Numbered from the stretch's first letter, positions 1 to 7,722 are shown. The stretch: 8,518 bases of DNA from an uncultured bacterium (GCA_905215655.1 CAJMQT010000081.1:1-8518); one strand, 5' to 3'. Numbers and translations: made by a program. Notes: generated by a model not told the origin, from the letters alone.

Positions 1-1
1 A

Positions 2-646
2 ATGAAGAAAATTTTTACACTCGTAGCCATGGCTTGCATGGCACTCGGCGCTATGGCGCAAACAGAATGGAACTTCTCAACTTGGACGATGGCTTCATTT
101 GCCGAGACAACAACTATTGACGGTTTGACCATTTATGCAGCTGCTGATGCAGGGGTTACCATTGACGCTAACAATAAGACTGTGGATGGTGTTAAATATA
201 CCCAGCGTTTGAAATTAGGAGGTGCAGGTGTCTTCGATGAAGCAACAGCCGCTCCGACAGCTCGCGTTCTCGAGTTTGACGTAACAGGACCTTGCAATAT
301 TTACGTAGCAGCAATGTCTTCAACCTCTTCTGCGACAGACCGCGTCTTGGTTGCATGCGCAGGAAACAAGGACAATAAAATAGGCGAGTTTACCGTACCC
401 GGACCGACATTGGGTTCTTACACTTATAATTATACCGGAAGTGAAGCTACAAAGATTTATCTTTACTCTATGACCGGCGGCATTAACATTTACGACATCA
501 AGGTAACTGCCGGTTCTTCTGCAATCAGCAACATCGCAGCTGACGCACAGAACGCCAACGCCCCGGTTTACAACCTCGCAGGTCAGCGCGTAGGCAAGGA
601 CGCCAAGGGCGTGCTCATTCAGAACGGCAAGAAATTCGTTCGATAA
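2..646 (+). CDS. Small secreted protein: beta-rich binding-like domain with sorting-type C-terminal tail
   Basis: A 214-residue exported protein of unknown function. Residues 1-19 form a signal peptide (KK, hydrophobic core, AMA before Gln20), which supports this start although only one base lies upstream and the ribosome site is not visible. Residues about 22-170 alternate polar and hydrophobic residues like a beta-sandwich, with 'WNFSTW' near the start, 'RLKLGG' at 69-74 and 'GGINIYDIKV' at 159-168. From memory, similar domains sit at the ends of secreted polysaccharide lyases of Prevotella and Bacteroides, so carbohydrate binding is a reasonable inference. No catalytic motif is visible. 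After a linker (171-187), residues 188-214 carry 'VYNLAGQRV' and 'NGKKFVR', a tail common on exported Bacteroidales proteins and similar to type IX secretion sorting tails. A terminator-like hairpin follows, so it is probably the last gene of an upstream unit. Sure of the gene, unsure of the role. Confidence 0.85.
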   Translation: MKKIFTLVAMACMALGAMAQTEWNFSTWTMASFAETTTIDGLTIYAAADAGVTIDANNKTVDGVKYTQRLKLGGAGVFDEATAAPTARVLEFDVTGPCNIYVAAMSSTSSATDRVLVACAGNKDNKIGEFTVPGPTLGSYTYNYTGSEATKIYLYSMTGGINIYDIKVTAGSSAISNIAADAQNANAPVYNLAGQRVGKDAKGVLIQNGKKFVR

Positions 647-672
647 CGATTAATCACGAATAATAAGAAAAG

Positions 673-688
673 CACATTACCAGATGTG
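673..688 (+). repeat. Small inverted repeat (CACAT/ATGTG)
   Basis: CACAT (673-677) and ATGTG (684-688) form a perfect 5-bp stem around the loop TACCAG. It lies just before the larger hairpin. The same TTACCAGAYGT string recurs inside that larger hairpin (677-687 and 714-724, one mismatch), so the two structures share sequence. Function unknown. It may simply be the tail of the upstream transcript. Confidence 0.4.
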
Positions 689-696
689 TGTTACTG

Positions 697-742
697 AGGG
701 GTTGTGTCAAATCTTACCAGACGTTTGGCGCAACCCTTATTT
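697..742 (+). terminator. Probable terminator hairpin after the first gene
   Basis: Bases 697-711 can pair with 724-738 to give about 15 bp: the core GGGTTG pairs with CAACCC, then AAA with TTT, with three G-U wobbles (698/737, 705/730 and 707/728). The 12-base loop 712-723 could close further through TCT/AGA. The downstream run is ATTTCTCT, poorer in T than a strong terminator. It lies about 50 bases after the first stop codon, so termination of that transcript is the simplest reading. A structured element in the leader of the following operon is the alternative. Confidence 0.55.
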
Positions 743-757
743 CTCTGAAACAAACAC

Positions 758-813
758 AAACAAGTTGCGAACGACAAAAACAAACAAAGAAACAAGCGAA
801 ACAAGCTGCAAAC
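758..813 (+). repeat. Direct repeats AAACAAGYTGCRAAC in the susC-like upstream region
   Basis: AAACAAGTTGCGAAC (758-772) and AAACAAGCTGCAAAC (799-813) match at 13 of 15 bases with a 41-base period, close to four helical turns. Between them lies a perfect 9-bp tandem repeat, GAAACAAGC, at 789-797 and 798-806. The surrounding stretch is low-complexity A/C, so part of the similarity may be compositional. The shared TGC core and the spacing fit paired operator sites for a PUL activator, but this is inference. Confidence 0.4.
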
Positions 814-837
814 ACATCTTAATCTACTAATCAAAAA

Positions 838-851
838 GTCCGGATACGGAC
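838..851 (+). repeat. Perfect short hairpin GTCCG-GATA-CGGAC
   Basis: A perfect 5-bp GC-rich stem with a 4-base loop. It is too short to be a terminator and has no T-run after it. It could be an operator half-site pair or an RNA hairpin in the leader. No known motif is recognised. Confidence 0.35.
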
Positions 852-866
852 AAACATACTACACCC

Positions 867-896
867 GTCGCGCGCAAGAACGACAAACGGCGCGGC
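867..896 (+). repeat. GC-rich inverted repeat in the leader
   Basis: GTCGCGC (867-873) can pair with GCGCGGC (890-896) over 7 bp with one wobble, leaving a 16-base A-rich loop. It is a GC island in an otherwise AT-rich spacer about 85-110 bases before the start codon. It may be a structured leader element or a binding site. There is no direct evidence of function. Confidence 0.3.
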
Positions 897-920
897 ACAA
901 ATCTACTGACAATCAAAGAT

Positions 921-955
921 TTTGACAAAATACGAAATCACGCGATTTATCATTT
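921..955 (+). promoter_or_regulatory. Weak promoter candidate for the susC-susD-lipoprotein operon
   Basis: TTTG at 921-924 (within TTTTGACA) resembles the Bacteroidetes -33 element. TATCATTT at 948-955 is a partial match to the TAnnTTTG -7 element. The 23-base gap is longer than the usual 19-21, and the perfect inverted repeat AAATC-ACGC-GATTT (935-948) lies between them. If it is used, the leader would be under 20 bases and the repeats further upstream would be non-transcribed control sites. Low confidence. Confidence 0.25.
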
Positions 956-979
956 TATTAAATAACTAAATTAAAAACT

Positions 980-3900
980 ATGTCTGTTAATTTGAAAACT
1001 TTTCGGACTGTGTTACTGGCTCTCTTCGCCTTCATGGCGACGGCAGTCTCGGCACAGACAATCAAAGGAAACGTGAAGGACACAAGTGGTGAGCCGATTA
1101 TCGGCGCCTCGGTAAGGGAAGTAGGCACGAAAAACGTTGCCGTGACCGACCTTGACGGAAACTACTCCATCAACGTTACAAGCGGCAAGGAACTTCAGTT
1201 CTCTTACATCGGAATGAAGACCAAGACCGTGAAAGCCTCCGGCAAAAGTACCGTAAACGTAGTGCTCGAAGACGAGGCGACAGCCCTCAACGAGCTTGTG
1301 GTAATCGGCTACGGTGCCGTAAGAAAGAAAGACCTTACAGGTTCCGTTGCAACGGTGAGCAACGAGGCTCTCCAATCTGTGCCCGTTGCAACGGCGGCAG
1401 AGGCGCTGACAGGTAAGATGCCCGGTGTCAACATCACAACGAGCGAAGGCTCGCCCGACGCTACTGTAAAAGTTCGTGTGCGTGGCGGTGGTTCAATCAC
1501 CCAGAGCAACGACCCGTTGTTCGTTGTCGACGGTTTCCCCGTGGATGATATTTCTGATATCCCCGCAAGCGACATCGAAGACATCACCGTCTTGAAGGAC
1601 GCATCTTCAACGGCAATCTACGGTTCACGTGGTGCCAACGGTGTAATCCTTGTAACGACCAAGAGCGGTAAATCAAACAAGGTCAACGTAAGCTATAACG
1701 CTTATTATAGCTGGAAAAAGATTGCAAAGACTCTCGATGTCCTCTCTGCAAAAGATTACGCAACATGGCAGTATGAGCTTGCTTTGCTGAAAAACAATAA
1801 CGATCCTACCAAGATTTCGTCTTATACGGATTATTTCGGCAATTATTCCGACCTCGATATGTATGATAATATTGCCACCAACGACTGGCAGGATCTAACC
1901 TTCGGACGTACCGGCAATACATTCAATCAAAGTCTTAACATCAACGGCGGTTCGGAAAACATAAAATATGCGTTCAGCTACGCCCACATGAATGACAAGG
2001 CGATTATGATTGGTTCTAATTTTAAGCGTGACAACTTCAGCTTGAAACTGAACACCAAGCCGACAAAGAACACAACTTTGGACTTCCAAGTTCGTTACGC
2101 CAAGACAATCATTCGCGGTGGCGGTTCTAATGATGCAACAGGCTCTTACGACACCGACAAGCGACTGAGATATTCGGTTATTTATTATCCGTTCCCCCTC
2201 GCTAACCTCGATCCCAACGCAGGAACCGATGATGACGACCTTGGCAACCTTTACAACCCGCTTGAATCAACTCGCGACAACGACAGAAAGAAGACCCGTA
2301 AGAACTTCAATATGTCGGGAGCATTCGGTTGGACCGTAATCAAAGGTCTTAAACTGAAAACAGAGTGGGGCTATGACTATTACAATCAGTACGACCAGCG
2401 CTTCTTCGGTCTGACCACTTATCAGGCAAGAAACTATGCCGATCAAACTTATGCAAACACGCCGCAGATAACCCTCGAAGACGCAAACCGTGAACGTTTC
2501 CGCAATACTAATACGGCAAACTTTGACTTCAAAAATGTTTTCGGAAAGAACAGCAAACATTCTCTGAATGTGCTTGCCGGTCATGAGTACGTTATAACAA
2601 AAAAACGTACCAACACAAGTTTGGTAGTTGGTTTCCCGACTGATTATACAGCCGATAAAGCATGGAAACTCAGCTCTCAGGGTGTTGCTGCATCTACCGC
2701 AGATGTTTACAGCCCGGACGACAAACTGTTGTCATTCTTCGGACGTGCAAATTACAGCTTCATGGAGAAATACCTCGTCAGTGCAACATTCCGTGCCGAC
2801 GCTTCTTCTAAGTTCAGCAAAGAAAACCGTTGGGGCTACTTCCCCTCGGCAGCCGTTGCTTGGCGTATCTCTTCTGAGCCGTTCATGAAAGGCACACAGA
2901 AGTGGCTTGACGACTTGAAACTGCGTCTCTCTTACGGTACCGCAGGTAACAATAACATCCCCGCAGGACAACTCGTTCAAGAATATGCCGGTTACGACGC
3001 AAATGCACCACAAAGAACTTGGATTAACGGTTTCAGCAACTTGTTGCGTCCTTCAACTTACATGGCTAACTCAGATCTGAAATGGGAAACAACCATTACA
3101 CGTAACCTCGGTCTCGACTTCTCATTGTTCGGAAGTAAATTGACCGGTAGTATCGAAGCTTACATCAATACCACAAAAGATCTTTTGATAGAATTCCCCG
3201 TTGCAGGTACGGGATACGACAAGCAGTATCGCAACATGGGTGAGACAGAGAACAAAGGTCTTGAATTCAGTTTCACATGGCACGTTATCGATAAGAAGAA
3301 CTGGGGTATCGACCTGAGCGGAAACATTGGTTTCAATAAGACAAAGATCAAGAGCCTCGGACGTGACGACTTCGGTTGGAACACAAACTGGGCATCTACT
3401 GAAATCGGAAACGACTTCAAAGTTGCAGTAGGCAGCGCAGTCGGAGAAGTTATCGGTTATAAGGGTGCAGGACGTTATGAAGTCAGCGACTTTGACAGAT
3501 ACGACGCAACAACCGACACATGGGTTCTTAAAGAAGGTGTAGCCGACGCTACCGCGACAATCGGTAAAGTTCGTCCGGGTTCTATTAAGATTGCCGACCA
3601 GATGACAGTTGACACCGACGGCGACGGAATTGCTGATGCTGGCAACGGAACAATCGGTACTGAGGACATCGTGAAGATCGGCGACATCAATCCTGACGCA
3701 ACCGGTGGTTTCACAATCTCGGCACACGCATACGGATTTGATTTGAGCGCAAACTTCAATTACAGCATCGGCAATCAGGTTTACAATGCCAATAAGGTTG
3801 AATACACCAGCACAAGTAAATATCAGTATAAGAGCATGATTGACATCATGGCTTCCGGCAGACGTTGGACAAACCTCGACCCGGAGACAGGCTTGTTGTG

Positions 3901-4243
3901 CAACGACCCTGTAAGACTTGCAGAACTTAATGCCAACACAACGATGTGGAGTCCGTATATGAGCAAATATGTTCTTACCGATTGGGCTATCGAAGATGCA
4001 TCATTCCTGCGTCTGAACACTCTGACGCTTGGTTATACCGTGCCTAAGTCTATCACAAGCAAAGTGGGCATCAGCAACCTGCGTTTCTATGCAACGGCTT
4101 ACAACGTATTCTGTATAACAGGTTACTCAGGTTTCGATCCCGAAGCTGACTGTGTCCGCAAGACAAACCTTACACCGGGTGTCGATTACTCGGCATATCC
4201 GCGCAGCCGTTCATTCGTGATTGGTTTGAATTTAAATTTCTAA
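980..4243 (+). CDS. SusC/RagA-family TonB-dependent outer-membrane transporter
   Basis: A 1087-residue outer-membrane importer for oligosaccharides, powered by TonB. Residues 1-25 are a signal peptide (VSA before Gln26). Residues about 27-98 are the carboxypeptidase-regulatory-like beta domain typical of SusC proteins ('GEPIIGASV', 'DLDGNYSI'). Then come the family signature 'LNELVVIGYG' (103-112) with 'KKDLTGSV' (116-123), the plug domain to about 230 ('VRVRGGGSI', 'DPLFVVDGFPVDDI', 'YGSRGANGVILVTTKSG'), and a long 22-strand-type barrel ending in 'YPRSRSFVIGLNLNF'. Residues about 878-886 contain DTDGDG, a Ca-binding-like loop often present at this point in the family. Length and both ends are normal, so it looks intact. 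The SusD-like gene starts 19 bases after the stop, and the two products would form the usual barrel-plus-lid complex. Family certain; substrate not readable from the barrel. Confidence 0.97.
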   Translation: MSVNLKTFRTVLLALFAFMATAVSAQTIKGNVKDTSGEPIIGASVREVGTKNVAVTDLDGNYSINVTSGKELQFSYIGMKTKTVKASGKSTVNVVLEDEATALNELVVIGYGAVRKKDLTGSVATVSNEALQSVPVATAAEALTGKMPGVNITTSEGSPDATVKVRVRGGGSITQSNDPLFVVDGFPVDDISDIPASDIEDITVLKDASSTAIYGSRGANGVILVTTKSGKSNKVNVSYNAYYSWKKIAKTLDVLSAKDYATWQYELALLKNNNDPTKISSYTDYFGNYSDLDMYDNIATNDWQDLTFGRTGNTFNQSLNINGGSENIKYAFSYAHMNDKAIMIGSNFKRDNFSLKLNTKPTKNTTLDFQVRYAKTIIRGGGSNDATGSYDTDKRLRYSVIYYPFPLANLDPNAGTDDDDLGNLYNPLESTRDNDRKKTRKNFNMSGAFGWTVIKGLKLKTEWGYDYYNQYDQRFFGLTTYQARNYADQTYANTPQITLEDANRERFRNTNTANFDFKNVFGKNSKHSLNVLAGHEYVITKKRTNTSLVVGFPTDYTADKAWKLSSQGVAASTADVYSPDDKLLSFFGRANYSFMEKYLVSATFRADASSKFSKENRWGYFPSAAVAWRISSEPFMKGTQKWLDDLKLRLSYGTAGNNNIPAGQLVQEYAGYDANAPQRTWINGFSNLLRPSTYMANSDLKWETTITRNLGLDFSLFGSKLTGSIEAYINTTKDLLIEFPVAGTGYDKQYRNMGETENKGLEFSFTWHVIDKKNWGIDLSGNIGFNKTKIKSLGRDDFGWNTNWASTEIGNDFKVAVGSAVGEVIGYKGAGRYEVSDFDRYDATTDTWVLKEGVADATATIGKVRPGSIKIADQMTVDTDGDGIADAGNGTIGTEDIVKIGDINPDATGGFTISAHAYGFDLSANFNYSIGNQVYNANKVEYTSTSKYQYKSMIDIMASGRRWTNLDPETGLLCNDPVRLAELNANTTMWSPYMSKYVLTDWAIEDASFLRLNTLTLGYTVPKSITSKVGISNLRFYATAYNVFCITGYSGFDPEADCVRKTNLTPGVDYSAYPRSRSFVIGLNLNF

Positions 4244-4262
4244 TCATTTAAGAAGCAAAACA

Positions 4263-6086
4263 ATGAAAAATTATATAAAACTTTCACTGATTTCTCTGTC
4301 AATGGTAGGATTGGCATCTTGTGATATGGATGCGCCTTCTCAATCTTCATTAGACGGACAATCGGTGTTCTCAACCTACAAATTGGCAGAAGCAGAGGTA
4401 ATGACAATCAATGTCTCTTTTGCCGAGACGAACTCGTATCGTGGACGTTTCTTGCCCTATTACGGCATAAGCACCGACCTCGAAGTGCCGAGCGGCAGCT
4501 ATCCGGCGTTTAAAAATAAGACTGATGACAAGCAGAGCCTTTACAATTACGCGACGCTCTTCGACAACAGTCAGATGAATACCGACAACAACGCTTATGC
4601 AAAATTCTATGAGGGTATTGAGCGCGCAAACCTCGCTATCGAGGGACTCCGTCAGTATGGCGACGTAGAGAACAGAAAAGACATGGCGCAGTTGTTGGGC
4701 GAGGCTCTTACACTGAGAGCCGTTATCTACAACGACCTTATAAAGGCTTGGGGTGACGTTCCGGCACGTTTCGAGCCGATCAACAACTCTAACATCTATC
4801 TGCCGCGTACCAACCGCGACGTTCTTTACAAGCAAATTCTTGCCGATCTTAAAGAGGCAGAAAATTACTGCTACTGGCCTAACGAAAGCCCGATTACTTC
4901 AACAACTGAGCGTGTAAGCAAATCTTTTGTCAAAGCATTGCGCGCACGTATGGCTCTCTATGCAGGCGGTTATGGCTTGCGTGGCGACGGTTTCCGTCTG
5001 AGCAAAGATCCCGAACTGGCACCTGAAAAGATGTATCAGATAGCAAAAGAGGAATGCGAAGATATCATCAGACAGGGATGTAACACGCTGGGAAGCTTTG
5101 AGGATAACTTCAAGAAACTTTGTAAGGATGATGTTACAGCCGGTGGCGAGAGCCTTTGGGAAATTCCGTTCTCAGCCGGACGCGGACGTGTACTTTACAC
5201 CTTTGGCGTGAAGCATAATGAAAAAGACCAGTACACACAGCAGGCACAAGGCGGTGTGGTAGGTCCGACTCCCTACCTTTATTACGACTACGACGTGGAA
5301 GATGTACGTCGCGACATAACCTGCGTGCCTTACGATTGGAGCAAGGAATTGACCAACGGCCGTTCGCATCAGGAGTTGCGTGGCATTCACCAATGGTGTT
5401 TTGGAAAACTGCGTTATGAGTGGATGAACCGCATCGTGACATCAACAAACGACGACGGTGTCAACTGGCAGTATATGCGCCTTGCAGATGTATATCTTAT
5501 CGCAGCCGAGGCAGAGAACTATCTTAACGGACCGAGTGCAGGATGGACTTACATGAAACCGGTGCTTGACCGTGTTCTTCCCGCTACAAAGGTTGCAGCC
5601 CTGCAAGCTAAATATACCGCAAGCCCAGAAGCATTCTTCAACGGAATCGTTGAGCAACGTGCGTTTGAATTCGCAGGAGAGTCTTTGCGTAAGGCAGACC
5701 TCGTTCGTTGGGGTATTATCGACGCCAAGATGGCTGAGGCAAAACAGAAGTTGCGCGACCTTTCAACAAGAAGCGGTGCTTACGCCGACCTGCCCAACAA
5801 GTTGTATTACAAGTTGGCTGACGACGGTGAGACACTTCTTATCTATGGTCTGAACCACGGAGATACAGACGATGAAGGAAAAGCTCTGAAAGATGAAGGA
5901 TATGATTCCAAGAGCTGGTTCTCCGACGAGACAACAGGCAACAAGATTACGGACGACTACATTGACGGTCTTTATGTCGTAGACCAGCCCAGCATGCACT
6001 GTCTGTGGCCGATTTGGAGAACATTTATCGAAAACAGCAACAACATGCTGAACAATGACGGAAACTACGGTCAATTGTCAGATTAA
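4263..6086 (+). CDS. SusD/RagB-family surface glycan-binding lipoprotein
   Basis: A 607-residue lipoprotein that would cap the SusC-like barrel and bind glycan outside the cell. The signal peptide ends in a lipobox, LASC, with the lipidated Cys at 20, followed by acidic residues (DMD) as in surface-exported Bacteroidetes lipoproteins. Helical TPR-like segments run from about 110 to 232, with the family hallmark 'GEALTLRAVIYNDL' and 'WGDVP' (146-167). The C-terminal RagB/SusD part shows 'MRLADVYLIAAEAENYLNG' (405-423) and 'EFAGESLRKADLVRWG' (469-484). The usual closing 'QNPGY' is replaced by 'NNDGNYG' (597-603), a mild variant. Length is typical (500-650). The gene sits between the SusC-like gene (19 bases before) and the third lipoprotein gene (17 bases after), clearly one operon. 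Substrate inferred only from the third gene: perhaps pectin. Confidence 0.96.
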   Translation: MKNYIKLSLISLSMVGLASCDMDAPSQSSLDGQSVFSTYKLAEAEVMTINVSFAETNSYRGRFLPYYGISTDLEVPSGSYPAFKNKTDDKQSLYNYATLFDNSQMNTDNNAYAKFYEGIERANLAIEGLRQYGDVENRKDMAQLLGEALTLRAVIYNDLIKAWGDVPARFEPINNSNIYLPRTNRDVLYKQILADLKEAENYCYWPNESPITSTTERVSKSFVKALRARMALYAGGYGLRGDGFRLSKDPELAPEKMYQIAKEECEDIIRQGCNTLGSFEDNFKKLCKDDVTAGGESLWEIPFSAGRGRVLYTFGVKHNEKDQYTQQAQGGVVGPTPYLYYDYDVEDVRRDITCVPYDWSKELTNGRSHQELRGIHQWCFGKLRYEWMNRIVTSTNDDGVNWQYMRLADVYLIAAEAENYLNGPSAGWTYMKPVLDRVLPATKVAALQAKYTASPEAFFNGIVEQRAFEFAGESLRKADLVRWGIIDAKMAEAKQKLRDLSTRSGAYADLPNKLYYKLADDGETLLIYGLNHGDTDDEGKALKDEGYDSKSWFSDETTGNKITDDYIDGLYVVDQPSMHCLWPIWRTFIENSNNMLNNDGNYGQLSD

Positions 6087-6103
6087 TAAAACATTACTGA
6101 ATT

Positions 6104-7699
6104 ATGAAAAGAAACAATATAGCGACAATTTTGTTTGGAGTTGCAGTAGCGACACTTACATCATGCGGAGACGTTGCCGATGAGATAACAAGCACCCTTT
6201 TCGGTCGCAATTTCTCTCCGATTGACTTTGAAGCAAAGAATATCGGAGAAGAGAACGCATCTCTTTCTTGGAAAGCAAGCAGCGGAGCTACGTCTTACGT
6301 TCTTGAAGTATTCGCCGATGACAGCCTCGCTTTTGAGGGAGAAGCTGATTACTCTTATGAGATTGAAAATACAAAAATGGATTTGGAGCAACTTACCTTT
6401 GACACAAGGTATTCTGCTCGCGTTAAGGCAATAACGGCAGAGGACGAATCTCGCGACTCTAAATGGTCTGAACTGACCTTCAAGACCAGTCCGAAACAGT
6501 TCATGAGTTCAATCAGAGAGAACGATATCGCCGACCGCAGCGTAATCATCAGATGGCATCTTGATGAGGGTTACGACGTTTCGACAATAGTAATAGGTAA
6601 TGTGACTCACGTCATAACAGAAGAGGAGAAAGCCGCAGAATGTGCAACCGTTGAAGGTCTTACCCCTGAAACGGCTTACACGGCTTACCTTTATTACAAC
6701 GGCAAACAGCTCGGTAGCCGCAACTTCACGACGATTGCCGACCTTGCAGGCGCAACATTGGTACACGAGGGTGACGACCTGAAAGGCATGCTTGAAAATG
6801 CTACTTCCGGTGAGGTATTCGCTTTGTTCGGCGGAAATTACACAATCTCTGCCGGTGAAGAAGGAACGGCAACAGCTGGTTCGGCAAAGATTTCGACAAA
6901 CATCACGATTAAGGGTGTTTATCCGACCAACCAGCCTGTGATCAACGGACGTTTCGAAATCAACGACGGCGCAGCGCTGAGTATCAGTCAGGTCGTTCTT
7001 GACGGTACGGGAACAAGCGGTGACCAATGCTTCAACTACAAGACTGCCGACGCAACATACGGCGCTCTTGATATTCAGAATACTGAAATCAGGAATTATA
7101 GCAAAGGTACGTTGTACGTAAATGTAAAATCTTCGATTGAGAGCGTTACGTTCAATAACTGTCTGATCCACGACATCAAGTGTTCGGGCGGTGACATGTT
7201 CGACTGCCGTACAGGTTTGATTAAGTCGTTCACGTTGAGCAATTCAACAATCTACAACTCGGCGGCAGACCGTGACTTCATCCGTATGGATGATGCGTCA
7301 GGCAACTTTGCAGGCGCGGCAGGTCCTATCGTGACCGTTGACCATTGTACAATGCACAACGTCGGTACAGCCGATGCGGCAAGACAGTTGATGTATGTTC
7401 GCTTTGTCGGCAACAAGGTAACATTCACCAACAACATCGTGTCCGGCTTTAAGAACAAGAGAGGATTTACGAACCAGGTTAATACGGACAATATGCCGAC
7501 CTTGTCGAACAACTTCTACTACAACTGTGTAAACCTTGTAAAGGCAGGTGCAAACGCAGATGCGAATATCAAGTGGTTCGATGAGAATGGAACTGAACTT
7601 TCAGCAGATCCGTTCGCAGGTGCAACAAACGCTAACTTCACTTTGAACCCCGATGACGCTCCTGCAAGAAGTGGCGCGGGCGATCCTCGTTGGAGATAA
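6104..7699 (+). CDS. FN3 plus beta-helix surface lipoprotein (DUF4957/DUF5123-like), PUL third gene
   Basis: A 531-residue lipoprotein (lipobox LTSC, Cys21, then GD). Residues about 38-128 look like a fibronectin type III domain ('NASLSWKASSGATSYVLEV', 'TRYSARVKAI'), and 130-210 like a second, more divergent one ('SVIIRWHLDEG', 'LTPETAYTAYLYYNG'). From about 228 on, the protein has recurrent beta-helix-like rungs: 'LDIQNTEIRNYS' (322), 'VTFNNCLIHDI' (348), 'FTLSNSTIYNS' (376), 'VTVDHCTMHNV' (410), 'VTFTNNIVSGF' (439) and 'PTLSNNFYYNC' (465). It ends in 'GAGDPRWR', a closing motif I associate with DUF4957/DUF5123 pectate-lyase-like proteins in Bacteroidales PULs. No classical pectate lyase Arg/Lys or Ca-site motif could be assigned, so it may be a binding protein or a non-canonical lyase. 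As the third gene after susC/susD it occupies the usual place of a surface glycan-binding protein. A terminator follows it directly. Confidence 0.88.
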   Translation: MKRNNIATILFGVAVATLTSCGDVADEITSTLFGRNFSPIDFEAKNIGEENASLSWKASSGATSYVLEVFADDSLAFEGEADYSYEIENTKMDLEQLTFDTRYSARVKAITAEDESRDSKWSELTFKTSPKQFMSSIRENDIADRSVIIRWHLDEGYDVSTIVIGNVTHVITEEEKAAECATVEGLTPETAYTAYLYYNGKQLGSRNFTTIADLAGATLVHEGDDLKGMLENATSGEVFALFGGNYTISAGEEGTATAGSAKISTNITIKGVYPTNQPVINGRFEINDGAALSISQVVLDGTGTSGDQCFNYKTADATYGALDIQNTEIRNYSKGTLYVNVKSSIESVTFNNCLIHDIKCSGGDMFDCRTGLIKSFTLSNSTIYNSAADRDFIRMDDASGNFAGAAGPIVTVDHCTMHNVGTADAARQLMYVRFVGNKVTFTNNIVSGFKNKRGFTNQVNTDNMPTLSNNFYYNCVNLVKAGANADANIKWFDENGTELSADPFAGATNANFTLNPDDAPARSGAGDPRWR

Positions 7700-7722
7700 G
7701 ATTACAAATTAGGATTTATAAG

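Larger units (their letters stand above)
647..979. other. 333-base gene-free leader/spacer before the susC-like gene
   Basis: No credible gene lies here. From left to right it holds: a small hairpin (673-688); a long terminator-like hairpin (697-738); an A/C-rich, T-poor stretch (about 748-815) with direct repeats; a GTCCG/CGGAC hairpin with a GATA loop (838-851); a GC-rich inverted repeat (867-873 with 890-896); a perfect AAATC/GATTT inverted repeat (935-939 with 944-948); and an AT-rich run up to the start codon. The amount of structure and repetition suggests a regulatory region for the PUL operon. Which parts are transcribed is not known from sequence. Confidence 0.6.

Noticed and set aside
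647..979. tRNA, riboswitch or CRISPR content in the long spacer
   Set aside because: No cloverleaf, no known aptamer core and no regularly spaced identical repeats; only short hairpins and two imperfect direct repeats.
3122..3727. 201-codon open frame on the minus strand inside the susC-like gene
   Set aside because: Fully antisense to a well-conserved barrel region, with Cys/Val-rich, low-plausibility protein and no domain; a shadow of the coding strand.
4371..4835. 154-codon minus-strand frame inside the susD-like gene
   Set aside because: Overlaps the conserved N-terminal SusD region on the other strand; no independent evidence of coding.
6509..7171. 220-codon open frame on the minus strand inside the third PUL gene
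   Set aside because: Antisense to the FN3/beta-helix coding region, with no recognisable domain or translation signals; a shadow frame.
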